Part shown: piece by piece, positions 1-8,602 of the stretch
Layout: each line of letters starts with the position of its first letter
Numbering within the stretch: the stretch's first letter is position 1
NCBI RefSeq assembly: GCF_001563285.1
Contig: NZ_CP005189.1
Span: forward strand, 124,001 to 188,000
Direction of reading: 5' to 3'
Source: Sphingobium sp. MI1205
Lineage (GTDB): Bacteria > Pseudomonadota > Alphaproteobacteria > Sphingomonadales > Sphingomonadaceae
Length of the DNA stretch: 64,000 nucleotides
The notes under the pieces: model-generated
The model's input: the letters and a program-made list of their open reading frames with translations, nothing else
The model's database searches: none
What the model was told of the DNA's origin: nothing
Position numbers and translations under genes: made by a program

Positions 1-264
1 GGCCTCGTCCATCGCCTCGTCCCAGCCGATCTCCTCCCAATCCTTGCCCCGGCGGCGGACCGGACGGCGCAGCCTGTCTGGGTCGGAATGAAGCTGCGTG
101 AGGCCATAGGATTTGGGGCAGATGAAGCCCTGGCTGAAAGGATCTTCCGGATCGCCACGGACATCCAGGATCGTGCGGTTGCCATGGTCGGCCTGTACAC
201 GGATGCCACACGCCGCTTCGCAAAAGGGGCATGAACGGTGATGCAGGCGCACGTCTTCTGTCAT
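1..264 (-). CDS. Molybdopterin oxidoreductase, N-terminal part (cut by window edge)
   Basis: Only the first 88 codons are in the window. They show the N-terminal 4Fe-4S domain of the formate dehydrogenase/nitrate reductase type molybdoenzymes: Cys12, Cys15 and Cys19 (C-x2-C-x3-C) and a fourth cysteine at Cys49 in the string CPKSYG, whose lysine lies where this family has its electron-relay lysine. The ATG follows a GAGGATGAGGA ribosome site. It would transfer electrons between a bis-MGD molybdenum cofactor and an unknown substrate; the substrate cannot be told from this part. It reads leftwards out of the window. Family assignment is secure, specificity unknown. Confidence 0.85.
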   Translation of the reverse strand, partial: MTEDVRLHHRSCPFCEAACGIRVQADHGNRTILDVRGDPEDPFSQGFICPKSYGLTQLHSDPDRLRRPVRRRGKDWEEIGWDEAMDEA

Positions 265-309
265 TCCTCATCCTCATGGCATGGCGCGCTTTCGCGGCTC
301 GTCGGCTCC

Positions 310-490
310 TTATGCCTCATAGTATGGCGGCGCACCATATCTCGCGGGCCGACCCATGCAGGCCGACAAGAAATCTGCATTTTTCAGCTCTTCCCATAGC
401 ATATGCGCAGCCGCGGGGCGCCGGGCCTTATGGAGATGGCGGCCCTTACCGAACAGCGCCTTGTTGAAGAACTGGGGGCCGATCGCGCCA
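310..490 (-). pseudogene. Possible C-terminal remnant of an unidentified protein
   Basis: A minus-strand reading frame ends here with a protein-like tail (FFNKALFGKGRHLHKARRP, then HMLWEELKNADFL, then RPARYGAPPYYEA). Its composition is unlike the surrounding out-of-frame translations. No start codon with a ribosome site is seen, and upstream the frame turns into arginine/serine-rich noise, so it would be a 3' fragment. I do not recognise the family. It may also be chance. Confidence 0.25.
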
Positions 491-647
491 GGAATTCGCA
501 TCGCAGATGTATGACGTGGATGAAAGCTATCTGCTGGCCGGGTTCGACGCGATGGAGGCGGAATGCGGTTCCATCGACGGCTATCTCGCATCTCTGGTCT
601 GGACGAGGATCGCGGGGAGAGCTTTGCGGATGCGACTGCTCGTCTAA
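491..647 (+). pseudogene. Possible remnant of a tyrosine-protein phosphatase C-terminus
   Basis: The plus frame reads a short stretch (YDVDESYLLAGFDAMEAE, then GSIDGYL) that resembles the C-terminal helices of bacterial DSP-like tyrosine phosphatases, which typically carry a 'YL..AF..I...YGS.D.YL' pattern. The last 18 codons before the stop lose the resemblance, as if shifted in frame. No catalytic C-x5-R loop is present. Together with the neighbouring minus-strand fragment it suggests this gap is scar tissue from deletions. Identification rests on pattern memory only. Confidence 0.3.
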
Positions 648-654
648 CGGCCAT

Positions 655-2334
655 TCAGTTCCAGCGCGCCTTCTTGGACGTCTGGCCGACGCCGGGATTG
701 AAGCTGTTGCACGGATCCAGCGAGCGGTAAAAGTCGGCAAGCGCCGGTTTCGCCGGGTAGAGGTGGCCGACATTATGCTCGGCCGGATATTCCGCGCGCC
801 GAGCATCCAGAAGCGCCCACATGCGATGCTCCAGTTCCAGCGGATCGCAGCCTTTGCGCACTACATAATCCTGGTGGAAAACATGGCAAAAGAAATGGCC
901 ATAATAGAGTTTCCGCACGATCTGCGCGTCGATCTCCGGCGGCAATATTTCCATCCAGTCGGTGGCGTTCCGTGGCAGGGCAATATCGAGCGCCACGATA
1001 TCCTCCACCGTCTCGGGATGGACCGTCCGATATCGCACCGCCGCCCCTGCCGCGACGAAGCGATGCAGGAACGCTTTCTCCGCCTCCTGCGCCGTGCAGA
1101 CGAACATGTCGCCGGCCGCGGAAGGAAAGATGGATGAAAGATAGGCAGCCGTGGCCTTCGCTTCATCCTTCGCCACTTTGAGCAGCAGATGATGTTCATA
1201 GCGCGCACGCCATTCGCGCATCCGGGCAGGCAGATGCAATGGCAGCCAGCCTGCAATCCGCTGCAGCAGCCGATCGGAAAAGCCAGGCTTCATACCCATC
1301 CGCGCCGCCATGCGGTTGACGCGCGTCTGAAGCCGGGCGAGTTGCGGCAAGCGGCTGGTGCCCAGCAGCCGGATCGCCACGAAACTGTCCTTTCCATATT
1401 CCGCCGCCAGATCGAAAACGTCGCGATGCAAATATTCGGCCGAAATCGGCAATGTCGGGAAGGTAGTCAACATGTGACGGCGGATGGCCGTCAGTTCGGC
1501 CGGATCGTTCGTGCCGATGTAGAAGGTCCGTGCTTCGCTTTCGATCGGGAACGTGTCCAGCCTGACCGCGAATATGATCACATGCCCCGCGCTGCCCGCC
1601 GCTTCCTTCAACCTTCGCGGATCGGCGTTGAAGCGGGCGGGCCTGTCGCTGTGGATGTCGCGAACGTGCCGATCATAATCAGGGTCCGACGCGTGGCCGA
1701 CGTCGAGCGCCACATCAGACGGCGCGAAATGCCCGGCTTCGATCTGCCGCAGCATGTCTTCGGGCTTACCCTCCAGCCGAATGCCCAGATGATTGACAAG
1801 GCGCAGTACGCCATCCTCGCCGCGCTGGGCGTAGAGCGCGAGTTGGGTAAATGCAGGCCCGCGACGGATCAGCGCGCCACCGCTGTTGTTGCAGACGCCG
1901 CCGACCACCGACGCGCCGAAGCAGGACGACCCGATCACCGAATGCGGCTCACGGCCAAGCGGTCGCAGCTTGGCTTCCAGAGCGTGCAAGGTCGCGCCGG
2001 GAAGGCAGACCACCTGCCGACCTTCATCGATCACATGGATGCTGTCCATCGCCAGCGTGCTGATGATGACGATATCGCGATCATAGTCATCGCCATTGGG
2101 CGTGGAGCCCCCGGTCAATCCGGTGTTCGCAGCCTGCATAATGACGATCACCTCCGCCTCGACACAGGCTTCGACTACTCGCCACATGTCTACGAGGCTC
2201 TGCGGCTGCACCACGGCGAGGGCCGCCCCGCTGCCGAACCGGAAGCCAGAGCGATAGGGAAGCGTTGCGGCGACGTCGGTTTCTACCCGCGCGGCACCGA
2301 CGATTGATCGTAGTCTCTCAACGAACTTGGTCAT
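655..2334 (-). CDS. dld: Quinone-dependent D-lactate dehydrogenase
   Basis: Peripheral membrane flavoenzyme that oxidises D-lactate to pyruvate and feeds electrons to quinone. The 559-residue product matches E. coli Dld along its length (571 residues). The FAD-binding PCMH domain holds the strings QAANTGLTGGSTPNG and YDRDIVIIST, then PLGREPHSVIGSS and a CNNSGG loop; the C-terminal part has the Dld-type H-N-V-G-H-L-Y motif. An alternative ATG lies four codons upstream (2346) directly after an AAGGAAG box; I chose the inner ATG because its spacing from that box is less cramped, but either is possible. It is divergent from the SDR gene on its right and has no obvious link to the catabolic genes. 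Confidence 0.93.
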   Translation of the reverse strand: MTKFVERLRSIVGAARVETDVAATLPYRSGFRFGSGAALAVVQPQSLVDMWRVVEACVEAEVIVIMQAANTGLTGGSTPNGDDYDRDIVIISTLAMDSIHVIDEGRQVVCLPGATLHALEAKLRPLGREPHSVIGSSCFGASVVGGVCNNSGGALIRRGPAFTQLALYAQRGEDGVLRLVNHLGIRLEGKPEDMLRQIEAGHFAPSDVALDVGHASDPDYDRHVRDIHSDRPARFNADPRRLKEAAGSAGHVIIFAVRLDTFPIESEARTFYIGTNDPAELTAIRRHMLTTFPTLPISAEYLHRDVFDLAAEYGKDSFVAIRLLGTSRLPQLARLQTRVNRMAARMGMKPGFSDRLLQRIAGWLPLHLPARMREWRARYEHHLLLKVAKDEAKATAAYLSSIFPSAAGDMFVCTAQEAEKAFLHRFVAAGAAVRYRTVHPETVEDIVALDIALPRNATDWMEILPPEIDAQIVRKLYYGHFFCHVFHQDYVVRKGCDPLELEHRMWALLDARRAEYPAEHNVGHLYPAKPALADFYRSLDPCNSFNPGVGQTSKKARWN

Positions 2335-2478
2335 TACGACTTGCATCTTCCTTGCCTTGGGCGCCGTCCTACGCTCTATTCGCCGTAACGCAAAATTTCG
2401 TGCTGATCGATCGATCAATATTGCAGCGGCACAGCAATGTGGGCTTGCCAAGAGCGGCTGGTCCAAAGGAGAGTTGAT

Positions 2479-3153
2479 ATGGGCTTGGGAGTCATCGTGG
2501 CAGGAGGTTCCGGCGCACTGGGACGGTCGGTCGTGCAGGAACTCGCCAGCCGCGGCTGGAATGTCGCTGTCGTTGACCTGGCCCCGGCAGCGCTCGAGGG
2601 TGCGGCGCAGGTTTCGATCGGCGGCGTCGACCTCGCGGACGAGGCCGCCGTCACCCGCGCCTATCAGGATGCTGCCGAACGGCTGGGCGGGCTGGCCGGG
2701 CTGGTCAATGTGGCAGGTGGCTTTATCTGGGAACCTCTCGAAAACGGCTCGATGGACAGCTGGGACCGAATGTATCGGATGAACCTGCGCACCGCCGCCG
2801 TTTCGGCCCGCGCGGCGCTGCCGCATCTGTTGCGCAACGGGGGCGCGATCGTCAATGTGGGCGCGGCGGCAGCCAATCAGGCGATGATGGGCATGGCCCC
2901 CTATGCATCCTCCAAGGCAGGCGTACGTGCGCTGACCGAAAGTCTGGCGGACGAATTCAAGGCGCGCGGAATTCGGGTCAATGCCGTGCTGCCGACCATC
3001 ATCGACACGCCCGCCAATCGCCGCGACATGCCCGATGCCGATCCTTCGGCCTGGGTCAGGCCGGAAGCGGCAGCGCGGGTCATCGCCTTTCTGCTGTCGC
3101 AGGAGTCCGCTTGCATGACGGGGTGCAACCTGCAACTGTCGCTCCACGGCTGA
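2479..3153 (+). CDS. SDR-family oxidoreductase
   Basis: Short-chain dehydrogenase/reductase of 224 residues with a Rossmann fold: glycine-rich GGSGALG near residue 9, an acidic residue after the second strand (VVDLA), NVAGG in place of the usual NNAG, and the catalytic Y-A-S-S-K. The C-terminal end is short and lacks the common 'DGG' tail. The ATG is preceded by AAAGGAGAG. It stands alone and is divergent from dld. The substrate is unknown. A conserved catalytic pair argues that it is an active reductase or dehydrogenase. Confidence 0.88.
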   Translation: MGLGVIVAGGSGALGRSVVQELASRGWNVAVVDLAPAALEGAAQVSIGGVDLADEAAVTRAYQDAAERLGGLAGLVNVAGGFIWEPLENGSMDSWDRMYRMNLRTAAVSARAALPHLLRNGGAIVNVGAAAANQAMMGMAPYASSKAGVRALTESLADEFKARGIRVNAVLPTIIDTPANRRDMPDADPSAWVRPEAAARVIAFLLSQESACMTGCNLQLSLHG

Positions 3154-3189
3154 GGCCAGCCGCCTATTATGCGGCCGCCGCTGCGCCAT

Positions 3190-3270
3190 CGCCCATTCCC
3201 AAAAAAAAGCGCATTGATCGCCCGGTAAGCGCGTTCGGCGGCTTCTGGTTCATACTCCCCGGGCATGCCA
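3190..3270 (-). pseudogene. Possible dienelactone hydrolase C-terminal scrap
   Basis: About 24 minus-strand codons (MPGEYEPEAAERAYRAINAL) look like the last helix of dienelactone-hydrolase-family proteins, which usually ends with an 'AAERAW..TL.FF' pattern. A run of eight T follows, and nothing upstream continues the homology. It is too short to be sure; it fits the general picture of decayed genes in this gap. Confidence 0.2.
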
Positions 3271-3374
3271 GATTGCAGACTTCAGCTAAACGGGATCGAT
3301 CGCAAGCCGCTGCCCAAGGTCGAAGCGGACGTATTCACCCCGAAGGCCAAGGTATCGGGCAAGGCCTGAAGATG

Positions 3375-4085
3375 GAATAACCCGGTCGGACCTTTCGGGG
3401 ACTGCCGGTACCCTGCACGGCCTGCAACAGTGGCGGGACGGGATTGTCTGGCACGTCCTCGCGCCAGCGCACCGAGCCGAAGGGGCGTTCTAGCATGCGC
3501 CGGACCAGCCGTCCGCCTTATAGGCAAAAGCGCGAGCCAGAAGAGCTGTCGGCATGGGTATCGCGACTGCGCTGGCGCAGATAGTCGAGCCATGTCGGGC
3601 AGTGGAACCGCTCCGTCCAGATCTCCGGATCGGCTAGGTGGCGGGCGATCGCCCAGGCATAGGCGCCGCTGCGTCGGCGGATGAACTGGACATCCTACAT
3701 CACGCTGTGGAAAGCACGGGCATCGTGCCGCGCCACCCGATACTCGATCCAGACGACGGTCGGACCGCTCCGATCGGTAATAGCCAGGTCGACACGCGGT
3801 GCCTCCAGCGGGTCGATCTCTTCGCCTACGGGCTCGAGTGCGCGTGGCAGAGGCAGCAGCCATCCGGCGCCAAGCGAGAATGCCTGCGGCCAGCAATGTC
3901 CCGTCGACATGAATCCATTGGGCCAAATGGCCCCCAGCCCCAGCTGCCGACCGCGACCGCCGTCTGGAATGCCGCCAGCGCCCGCCCGGCTACCCAGCGG
4001 GGTGACACGGTCTGAATAACGATGTCGAGGATGGTGATGGAGATCATCCACGACGCCCGGCGACCATCAACATCATGTTCCTATT
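3375..4085 (-). pseudogene. Decayed MFS exporter (MFS_3 family) C-terminal half
   Basis: Reading the minus strand and switching frames recovers the end of an MFS_3-type (enterobactin exporter-like) transporter: a transmembrane stretch (ITILDIVIQTVSPRWVAG), then PLEAPRVDLAITDRSGP and WIEYRV, then RRRSGAYAWAIA, DPEIWTERFHCPTWLDYL and RRMLERPFGSVRWRED. The soluble C-terminal domain with these strings is typical of the family. The copy is dead: it has lost its N-terminal half, carries at least two frameshifts, and has an in-frame TAG at about 3697 where the family pattern suggests a glutamine codon (CAG to TAG). A second in-frame stop follows near 3515. Confidence 0.7.
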
Positions 4086-4146
4086 TCGATCGGGCCGTTA
4101 CAGCGGACTATTTGCGTGGTCGGTCGCTCCGAAAATCCACCGCGCA

Positions 4147-4449
4147 TTAGGCGGGCGAGGGCAGCGCTTCCAGCATGTAGATTTGCGTTTTCGCGCCGGC
4201 ACGGCGCGCCTCGGCATAGGGCTGATATTCGGGGCAGGCGAGGAAAGTGCGCACCGCCTCTGCCGTGGGAAAGTCGAACACGGCCAACGTATCGGGAGCC
4301 TTCCTCTCACCCTCCATCAGTTCGGGAGGGGTGGCAAGGGCAAGGTAACGGCCGCCATAGGCTGTGACCAAGGACGGAACCCCGCGGCGATATTCTTCGC
4401 GCCAGGATTGATCGCTGTAGACAAGTTCGACGATCAGATAGACCGACAT
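4147..4449 (-). CDS. DUF1330 domain protein
   Basis: A 100-residue protein of the DUF1330 family (dimeric alpha/beta-barrel fold): N-terminal strand MSVYLIVEL, central R-Y-L-A-L-A strand, the 'DTLAVFDFPTAEAVRTFLACPEY' type segment around residues 55-76 and a final IYMLEAL strand. The ribosome site GAGGAGAGG lies a few bases before the ATG. It is the last gene of a minus-strand operon with a nitroreductase-like protein, a membrane protein and a lipocalin-like protein. Members occur near catabolic genes, but no reaction is established for this one. Confidence 0.85.
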   Translation of the reverse strand: MSVYLIVELVYSDQSWREEYRRGVPSLVTAYGGRYLALATPPELMEGERKAPDTLAVFDFPTAEAVRTFLACPEYQPYAEARRAGAKTQIYMLEALPSPA

Positions 4450-4514
4450 GCACCCTCTCCTCGTGCGTCCAGCACGGCTGTTATCAGCCGCGCTTCGACC
4501 ATGCCAAGCCTACG

Positions 4515-4982
4515 TCATTCCTTGATCGGTTCCAGCCGCACGACCGGGATCTGGCGATCGGCCCGTGCCTGATATTTGGCATAGACATGATGGAGATCGG
4601 TGATCTTCTTCCAGGCACGCGCTCTTTCATCGCCTTCCAGCACCCGCGCGCGGGCTTTGATCGGGGGCGCACCCACCCGGATTTCGCATTCTGGATTGGC
4701 CTGCAGGTTCAGGAACCAGACTGGATGATCGACATTGCCGCCCTTCGACCCGATGATGAGATAGCCATCGCCATCATCGACATACAACAGGGGAACATGG
4801 CGCGGTTCACCGCTCTTGCGCCCGATGGTAGTGAGCAGCAGCGTCGTGGCCTCGCCCGGCAGCCCGACTGGTCGCGCGTCCCACATATGGGCGGCTTCAG
4901 GATCGGTCAGATACTGCTTGATGTGCGCCGCGATCAGCGCATTGATGTCCTTGGGAATGTCATCGAACTTCGGCGTGGACAT
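4515..4982 (-). CDS. Deazaflavin-dependent nitroreductase-like protein (DUF385/Ddn family)
   Basis: A 155-residue split-barrel protein of the Ddn/DUF385 family, which in actinobacteria binds F420. Visible family strings are TTLLLTTIGRKSGEPRHVPL, then YLIIGSKGG, and HPVWFLNLQANPE at about residues 84-96. The start is set by CAGGAGGAA placed seven bases before the ATG. It overlaps the upstream membrane-protein gene by 23 bases, so the two are translationally coupled. Whether this organism makes F420 is unknown; the cofactor may be a flavin. The substrate may be a quinone or an enone. Confidence 0.82.
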   Translation of the reverse strand: MSTPKFDDIPKDINALIAAHIKQYLTDPEAAHMWDARPVGLPGEATTLLLTTIGRKSGEPRHVPLLYVDDGDGYLIIGSKGGNVDHPVWFLNLQANPECEIRVGAPPIKARARVLEGDERARAWKKITDLHHVYAKYQARADRQIPVVRLEPIKE

Positions 4983-5541
4983 GATTTCCTCCTGAAACAG
5001 GCATTGGGCGGGCAGGGAATGCGACGAGCGCAAAGGACAGGATGATCGGCAGGAAGCCCAACACGTATCCGAGGGTTGGGATCGCCGCGAAGCTTGCAGC
5101 CTGAAGGCTCCACATCAGCCAGGCAGAGACGAGGATCGCTCCCAGCCCGCACAGCGCCCGTCCCGGGGCCGAGACGGGAGCAGCGGCGACGACGCCCGCC
5201 CGGCCGCCGAGGAAAAAGCGCTGCCAATCCCCGTTCGCCTGACTGACTGCGCGCAGTACATAGATGGCGACGACGACGTTGCCCCACCACATCACCATCC
5301 AGATCCAGGCGATCGTGTCCAGCAGGCGTCCGCCTTTTTCCCGAAGGGCCATCCAGCTCACCATGAATAACAGGCCCGTGACCAGATCATTGTTGATGAA
5401 AAGCTGCCACGGGTCGCCCGACCCGGCAAGAAAAGTATCGAAGCCGACGCCATGATGAAGGCCGCTGTTCAGCAACACATTCGCAATATTGGCGCCCATG
5501 ATCGCGATCACGATCCAGGCAATCACTCGCACTGTAGTCAT
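4960..5541 (-). CDS. Integral membrane protein of unknown function
   Basis: A 193-residue protein with about five hydrophobic segments: residues 3-25 (VRVIAWIVIAIMGANIANVLL), about 49-64, 72-92 (IAWIWMVMWWGNVVVAIYVL), then two near the C-terminus including GYVLGFLPIILSFALVAF. No charged catalytic motif is evident and I do not recognise the family. The start at ATG follows GGAAGGGACTGCC, a weak site. It sits between a lipocalin-like gene and a nitroreductase-like gene in one minus-strand operon, overlapping the latter. Confidence 0.72.
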   Translation of the reverse strand: MTTVRVIAWIVIAIMGANIANVLLNSGLHHGVGFDTFLAGSGDPWQLFINNDLVTGLLFMVSWMALREKGGRLLDTIAWIWMVMWWGNVVVAIYVLRAVSQANGDWQRFFLGGRAGVVAAAPVSAPGRALCGLGAILVSAWLMWSLQAASFAAIPTLGYVLGFLPIILSFALVAFPARPMPVSGGNHVHAEVR

Positions 5542-5570
5542 GGCAGTCCCTTCCCCCCGCTCACGACGGC

Positions 5571-6563
5571 TTATTTTTGCTGCGACATTTTCCAGACATA
5601 ATCGTTCCACTGGACTTCCTGGCTTTCGCCATAGCCCTTCTTGCCGTTCCAGTCCCATTCGACAAGGCCGAGATGACATGTCATGTTGGACCAGCCGCCC
5701 CAAGGCGCCTGCGCGATCAGCTTGCCCGTGATATGATAGCTATCGCCCTGCTCATCCTCGAAAGTGTAGTCGTGGGTGATGGGACTGCGCCGGTCGGGAG
5801 TGCGGACGGTGATTTTCGATGAATTGCGCACGCGGCGCTGCTCGCCTTTCACAACCACCCAGCCGTCGTTGAAGATGCGCGCGGGCACCGGCATGACATC
5901 CTTCCACTCCGGATCGCGATCGGGATCATCATGCGAACCGACGTTGAAGGCGAATTCCTCGCCAAAGGTGCCCGTGACCCAGGTATAGGGCGGCGCCGGG
6001 TTGTGATTTTCCGGGCGCGGTTCCCCCCAGCTGCGATCGCGCACGGCCAGACAGTCGACCTTGTACGTCGCGCCGCGCAGGACCAGATCGCCCGTCACAT
6101 GCATCACCTGTTCGAAATGCTTGTTGTTGGCGCGCATGATCGGCACGCCCACGGCCCGCATTTCGACATTGATGCTGGTTTCCCGCTGCGGATCGTCAAA
6201 GGTCATCCGCACATGTTCCAGCGGCACGATGGTTTGCATGCGCATGCTGTTGGGCAACTGGATATCGCTGCCGTCGCCCACGGCATCCATCGACATATAG
6301 TCGCGGATATCGAACAGTTCGGCTTGCAGATGACTGGTCTTCATGCCCTGATAGACCATCAGCCCGGACGTCACGACCTTCAGCGTCGGATGCACCCAGC
6401 AATAGGCGAAGCAGTTGATGGCTGCTTCCGGCACATGGAAGTTCCAAAACCAGGTTTCCGTCAGTGAGTCGACCGGTTCACCGACTCCATGGTAAAATTC
6501 ATCCTCGGCGACATGCTTGCCGAAGCCCTGGCCCAGATTGCTGTTCCAATCGGTCTCCGACAT
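5571..6563 (-). CDS. Lipocalin-like protein (DUF7064/7065 type), paralogue A
   Basis: A 330-residue soluble protein rich in beta strands, resembling the two-domain lipocalin-like fold of AttH and the carotenoid hydratase CrtC. The motif R-D-R-S-W-G is at residues 175-180, matching the D-H-Q-W-G region of CrtC/AttH proteins. Other conserved strings shared with the paralogue at 34724 are WVHPTLKVVT, DGSD, SHDDPDRDPEWK and the C-terminal ESQEVQWNDY. The inner ATG was chosen because GGAGAG stands just before it. It heads the minus-strand operon and is divergent from Rieske oxygenase A. The function is unknown; a hydratase-like or ligand-binding role is possible. Confidence 0.8.
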   Translation of the reverse strand: MSETDWNSNLGQGFGKHVAEDEFYHGVGEPVDSLTETWFWNFHVPEAAINCFAYCWVHPTLKVVTSGLMVYQGMKTSHLQAELFDIRDYMSMDAVGDGSDIQLPNSMRMQTIVPLEHVRMTFDDPQRETSINVEMRAVGVPIMRANNKHFEQVMHVTGDLVLRGATYKVDCLAVRDRSWGEPRPENHNPAPPYTWVTGTFGEEFAFNVGSHDDPDRDPEWKDVMPVPARIFNDGWVVVKGEQRRVRNSSKITVRTPDRRSPITHDYTFEDEQGDSYHITGKLIAQAPWGGWSNMTCHLGLVEWDWNGKKGYGESQEVQWNDYVWKMSQQK

Positions 6564-6672
6564 ACGCTCTCCATCCGCTTGCATGATCCCGTGGCGGAAG
6601 AGAATAGGACGCTGGCAAATGATATGCTAGCGTTATTTTGCCGCTCTAGGGCAGCGAGAGGAAAGAAGAGCA

Positions 6673-6988
6673 ATGATCGACGGCCTTGCCTATGAAGCCG
6701 CCTGCAGCCTGAGCGGGCGCGTCGCCCTGGTCTTGGGGGCTGCGAGCCGCATGGCAATCGACATGCTGATTACGCTGCATCTGTCCGGGCCCGGTGGAAA
6801 CCGGCCTGACCCGGAGATTTTCCGCCGAGGACCGAGCGACCTTCGCCCGGCGCAGGACCGCGCTCGGGCGCTACGGCCGTCCTGAGGAGCTGGCGCACAT
6901 GATCCTGAGCCTCTGCCTAGCGGAATGGGCCTTCGTCACCGGCGCCGTTATTCCGGTCGATGGCGGCTTGACCGCGCGAGATACATGA
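6673..6988 (+). pseudogene. Internally deleted SDR gene
   Basis: The first part encodes an SDR N-terminus (LSGRVALVLGAASR, residues about 14-27). The next part, in a different frame, encodes an SDR C-terminus beginning at the proline-glycine-proline motif (CPGPVETGLTRRF), followed by LGRYGRPEELAHMI and the terminal FVTGAVIPVDGG. The middle, including NNAG and Y-x3-K, is missing. About 165 residues were lost by a deletion with its junction near 6770. It lies between lipocalin-like paralogue A and Rieske oxygenase A. Confidence 0.72.
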
Positions 6989-7134
6989 ATGAGTGGCGGT
7001 TACTCGCATATGTGATGCTCTTGATGGCACTCGGTGTTGCGCGCGCTCCCGGAGAATGCTAGTAGTAATCCAGCATACCATTAGAATGCCCGGATCAGCA
7101 GACCCCAGGCATCGCAAGAAGAGGAAACGAAATC

Positions 7135-8538
7135 GTGGCAACCACGCTGAACAAGGACCGTATCCGCGGTTATGGGAGCAAGGATCGGCCGCTGCTGAGC
7201 GAACTGTGGGAGAAGGATTCCGTAGGGGCAAATGACGCCATGCGCGCCCGCGGTGATTATGAGCCGGACAACCGGCAGATCGACTACCGCCGCTATTACC
7301 ACCCCGAATTCTTCAAGCTGGAACTGGAAAAGATCTGGTCCAAGCAGTGGATCTTTGCCTGCCGGGAGGAGGATATCCCGGAGGTCGGCGATCGCTTGCC
7401 GCTGCAGGTCGGATCGCATTCCTATTTCATCGTCCGGTCCGAACAGGACGAATTTCGCGCTTTCTACAACAGCTGCCTGCATCGCGGGACGATGCTGTGC
7501 GCGAAGAAGGAATCGGCCGAAACGATCCGCTGCCCCTATCATGCCTGGGAATGGAATGTGGACGGGCGGCTGAAGCGGATTCCCAGCCATTGGGACTTTC
7601 CGGACATCACGCGCCTCAATGGCTCCCTGCCGGAAATCAGGCTGGAGCGCTGGGGCGGCTTTATCTTCGTCAATGCCGACAAGGATGCGCGCCCGCTGTT
7701 GGAGGCGCTGGGGCCCATGCCCGCGCATTTCAAGGACTTCGCGCCTGAAAAGCGCTATACCAAGGCCCGGTTCCGCAAACTGGTCCATGCCAACTGGAAG
7801 ATCACGCAGGAAGCCTTCCAGGAATCCTATCACCTCTATGCGACGCATCCGGAAGGCGTTCCCTTCACCGGCGACAGCCAGTCGCAATATGATATCTTCA
7901 CCACGCCCATGGGCGCAGTAGCGCGCGAAGCCGTGCCTTCGGCGGTGCCAAGCATGCATGCGGACGCTTCGGCGACCACGCTGATGGCGGGCCTGGCCTT
8001 CGCGCAGGTGCAGCAGGCATGGCATTATCCCAACGCCACCATGCCGGAGCTGGACCCTGAAGGGGACATTCGCGCCCAGGTCGCGAAATGGGCTCGTGAC
8101 GTCTATGAGCAGACCTATGGTCGGCTCAATGGCCAGCCAGACGCCGTCATGCTCGACAGCGCGCTCTACTTCCTCTACCCGCATTTCACGTTGTGGCTGT
8201 CGGAAGCGGTGCCGTTCGTTTACCAGTTCCTGCCCCATGAGAGCGATCCGAATTACTGCTATTTCGACGTTCGCCTGCTGATGCCCTATGCGGAAGGACA
8301 GCCACGTCCCCCGGCCGCCGAAGTGATCGAAATCGGCGAGCATGAAAGCATCGCGGAAAAGGCACCGGCCTACAGCTTCCTGGGCATGATCTTCGATCAG
8401 GACATGAGCAATCTGCCGCTGATCCAGAAAGGCCTGAAGGCCGCCGATCCGAGCGCGCCGCATTCACGCTTGGGCGCCTATCAGGAAGGCATGATCCAGG
8501 CATGGCACGAACTGATCGACCGCGATCTCAATCGCTGA
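7135..8538 (+). CDS. Rieske non-haem iron oxygenase alpha subunit (A)
   Basis: A 467-residue oxygenase. The N-terminal Rieske domain binds a 2Fe-2S cluster through Cys114, His116, Cys133 and His136 (C-x-H-x16-C-x2-H). The catalytic domain has the mononuclear iron site QEAFQESYHLYATHPE, with two histidines and a glutamate (E-S-Y-H) where most family members have the bridging aspartate. It starts with GTG after AGAGGAAACG. It is a clear paralogue of the enzyme at 43895: GYGSKDRP versus GYGTKERP, the same RIPSHWDF and LYATHPE strings, and the same ending. It needs external electron partners. The substrate is probably a hydrophobic multi-ring or carboxylated compound; this is inference. Confidence 0.93.
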   Translation: MATTLNKDRIRGYGSKDRPLLSELWEKDSVGANDAMRARGDYEPDNRQIDYRRYYHPEFFKLELEKIWSKQWIFACREEDIPEVGDRLPLQVGSHSYFIVRSEQDEFRAFYNSCLHRGTMLCAKKESAETIRCPYHAWEWNVDGRLKRIPSHWDFPDITRLNGSLPEIRLERWGGFIFVNADKDARPLLEALGPMPAHFKDFAPEKRYTKARFRKLVHANWKITQEAFQESYHLYATHPEGVPFTGDSQSQYDIFTTPMGAVAREAVPSAVPSMHADASATTLMAGLAFAQVQQAWHYPNATMPELDPEGDIRAQVAKWARDVYEQTYGRLNGQPDAVMLDSALYFLYPHFTLWLSEAVPFVYQFLPHESDPNYCYFDVRLLMPYAEGQPRPPAAEVIEIGEHESIAEKAPAYSFLGMIFDQDMSNLPLIQKGLKAADPSAPHSRLGAYQEGMIQAWHELIDRDLNR

Positions 8539-8602
8539 TCCGATCCTGACCGATCCCAAGGGGCGCGCCGGACTGTTTCCTGCGCGCCCTTTCCTTTCCC
8601 GG

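Noticed and set aside
403..1137. Long plus-strand open frame opposite the D-lactate dehydrogenase gene
   Set aside because: It has arginine-rich, repetitive composition, no ribosome site and no domain; it is the antisense frame of a well-recognised gene, a common artefact in high-GC DNA.
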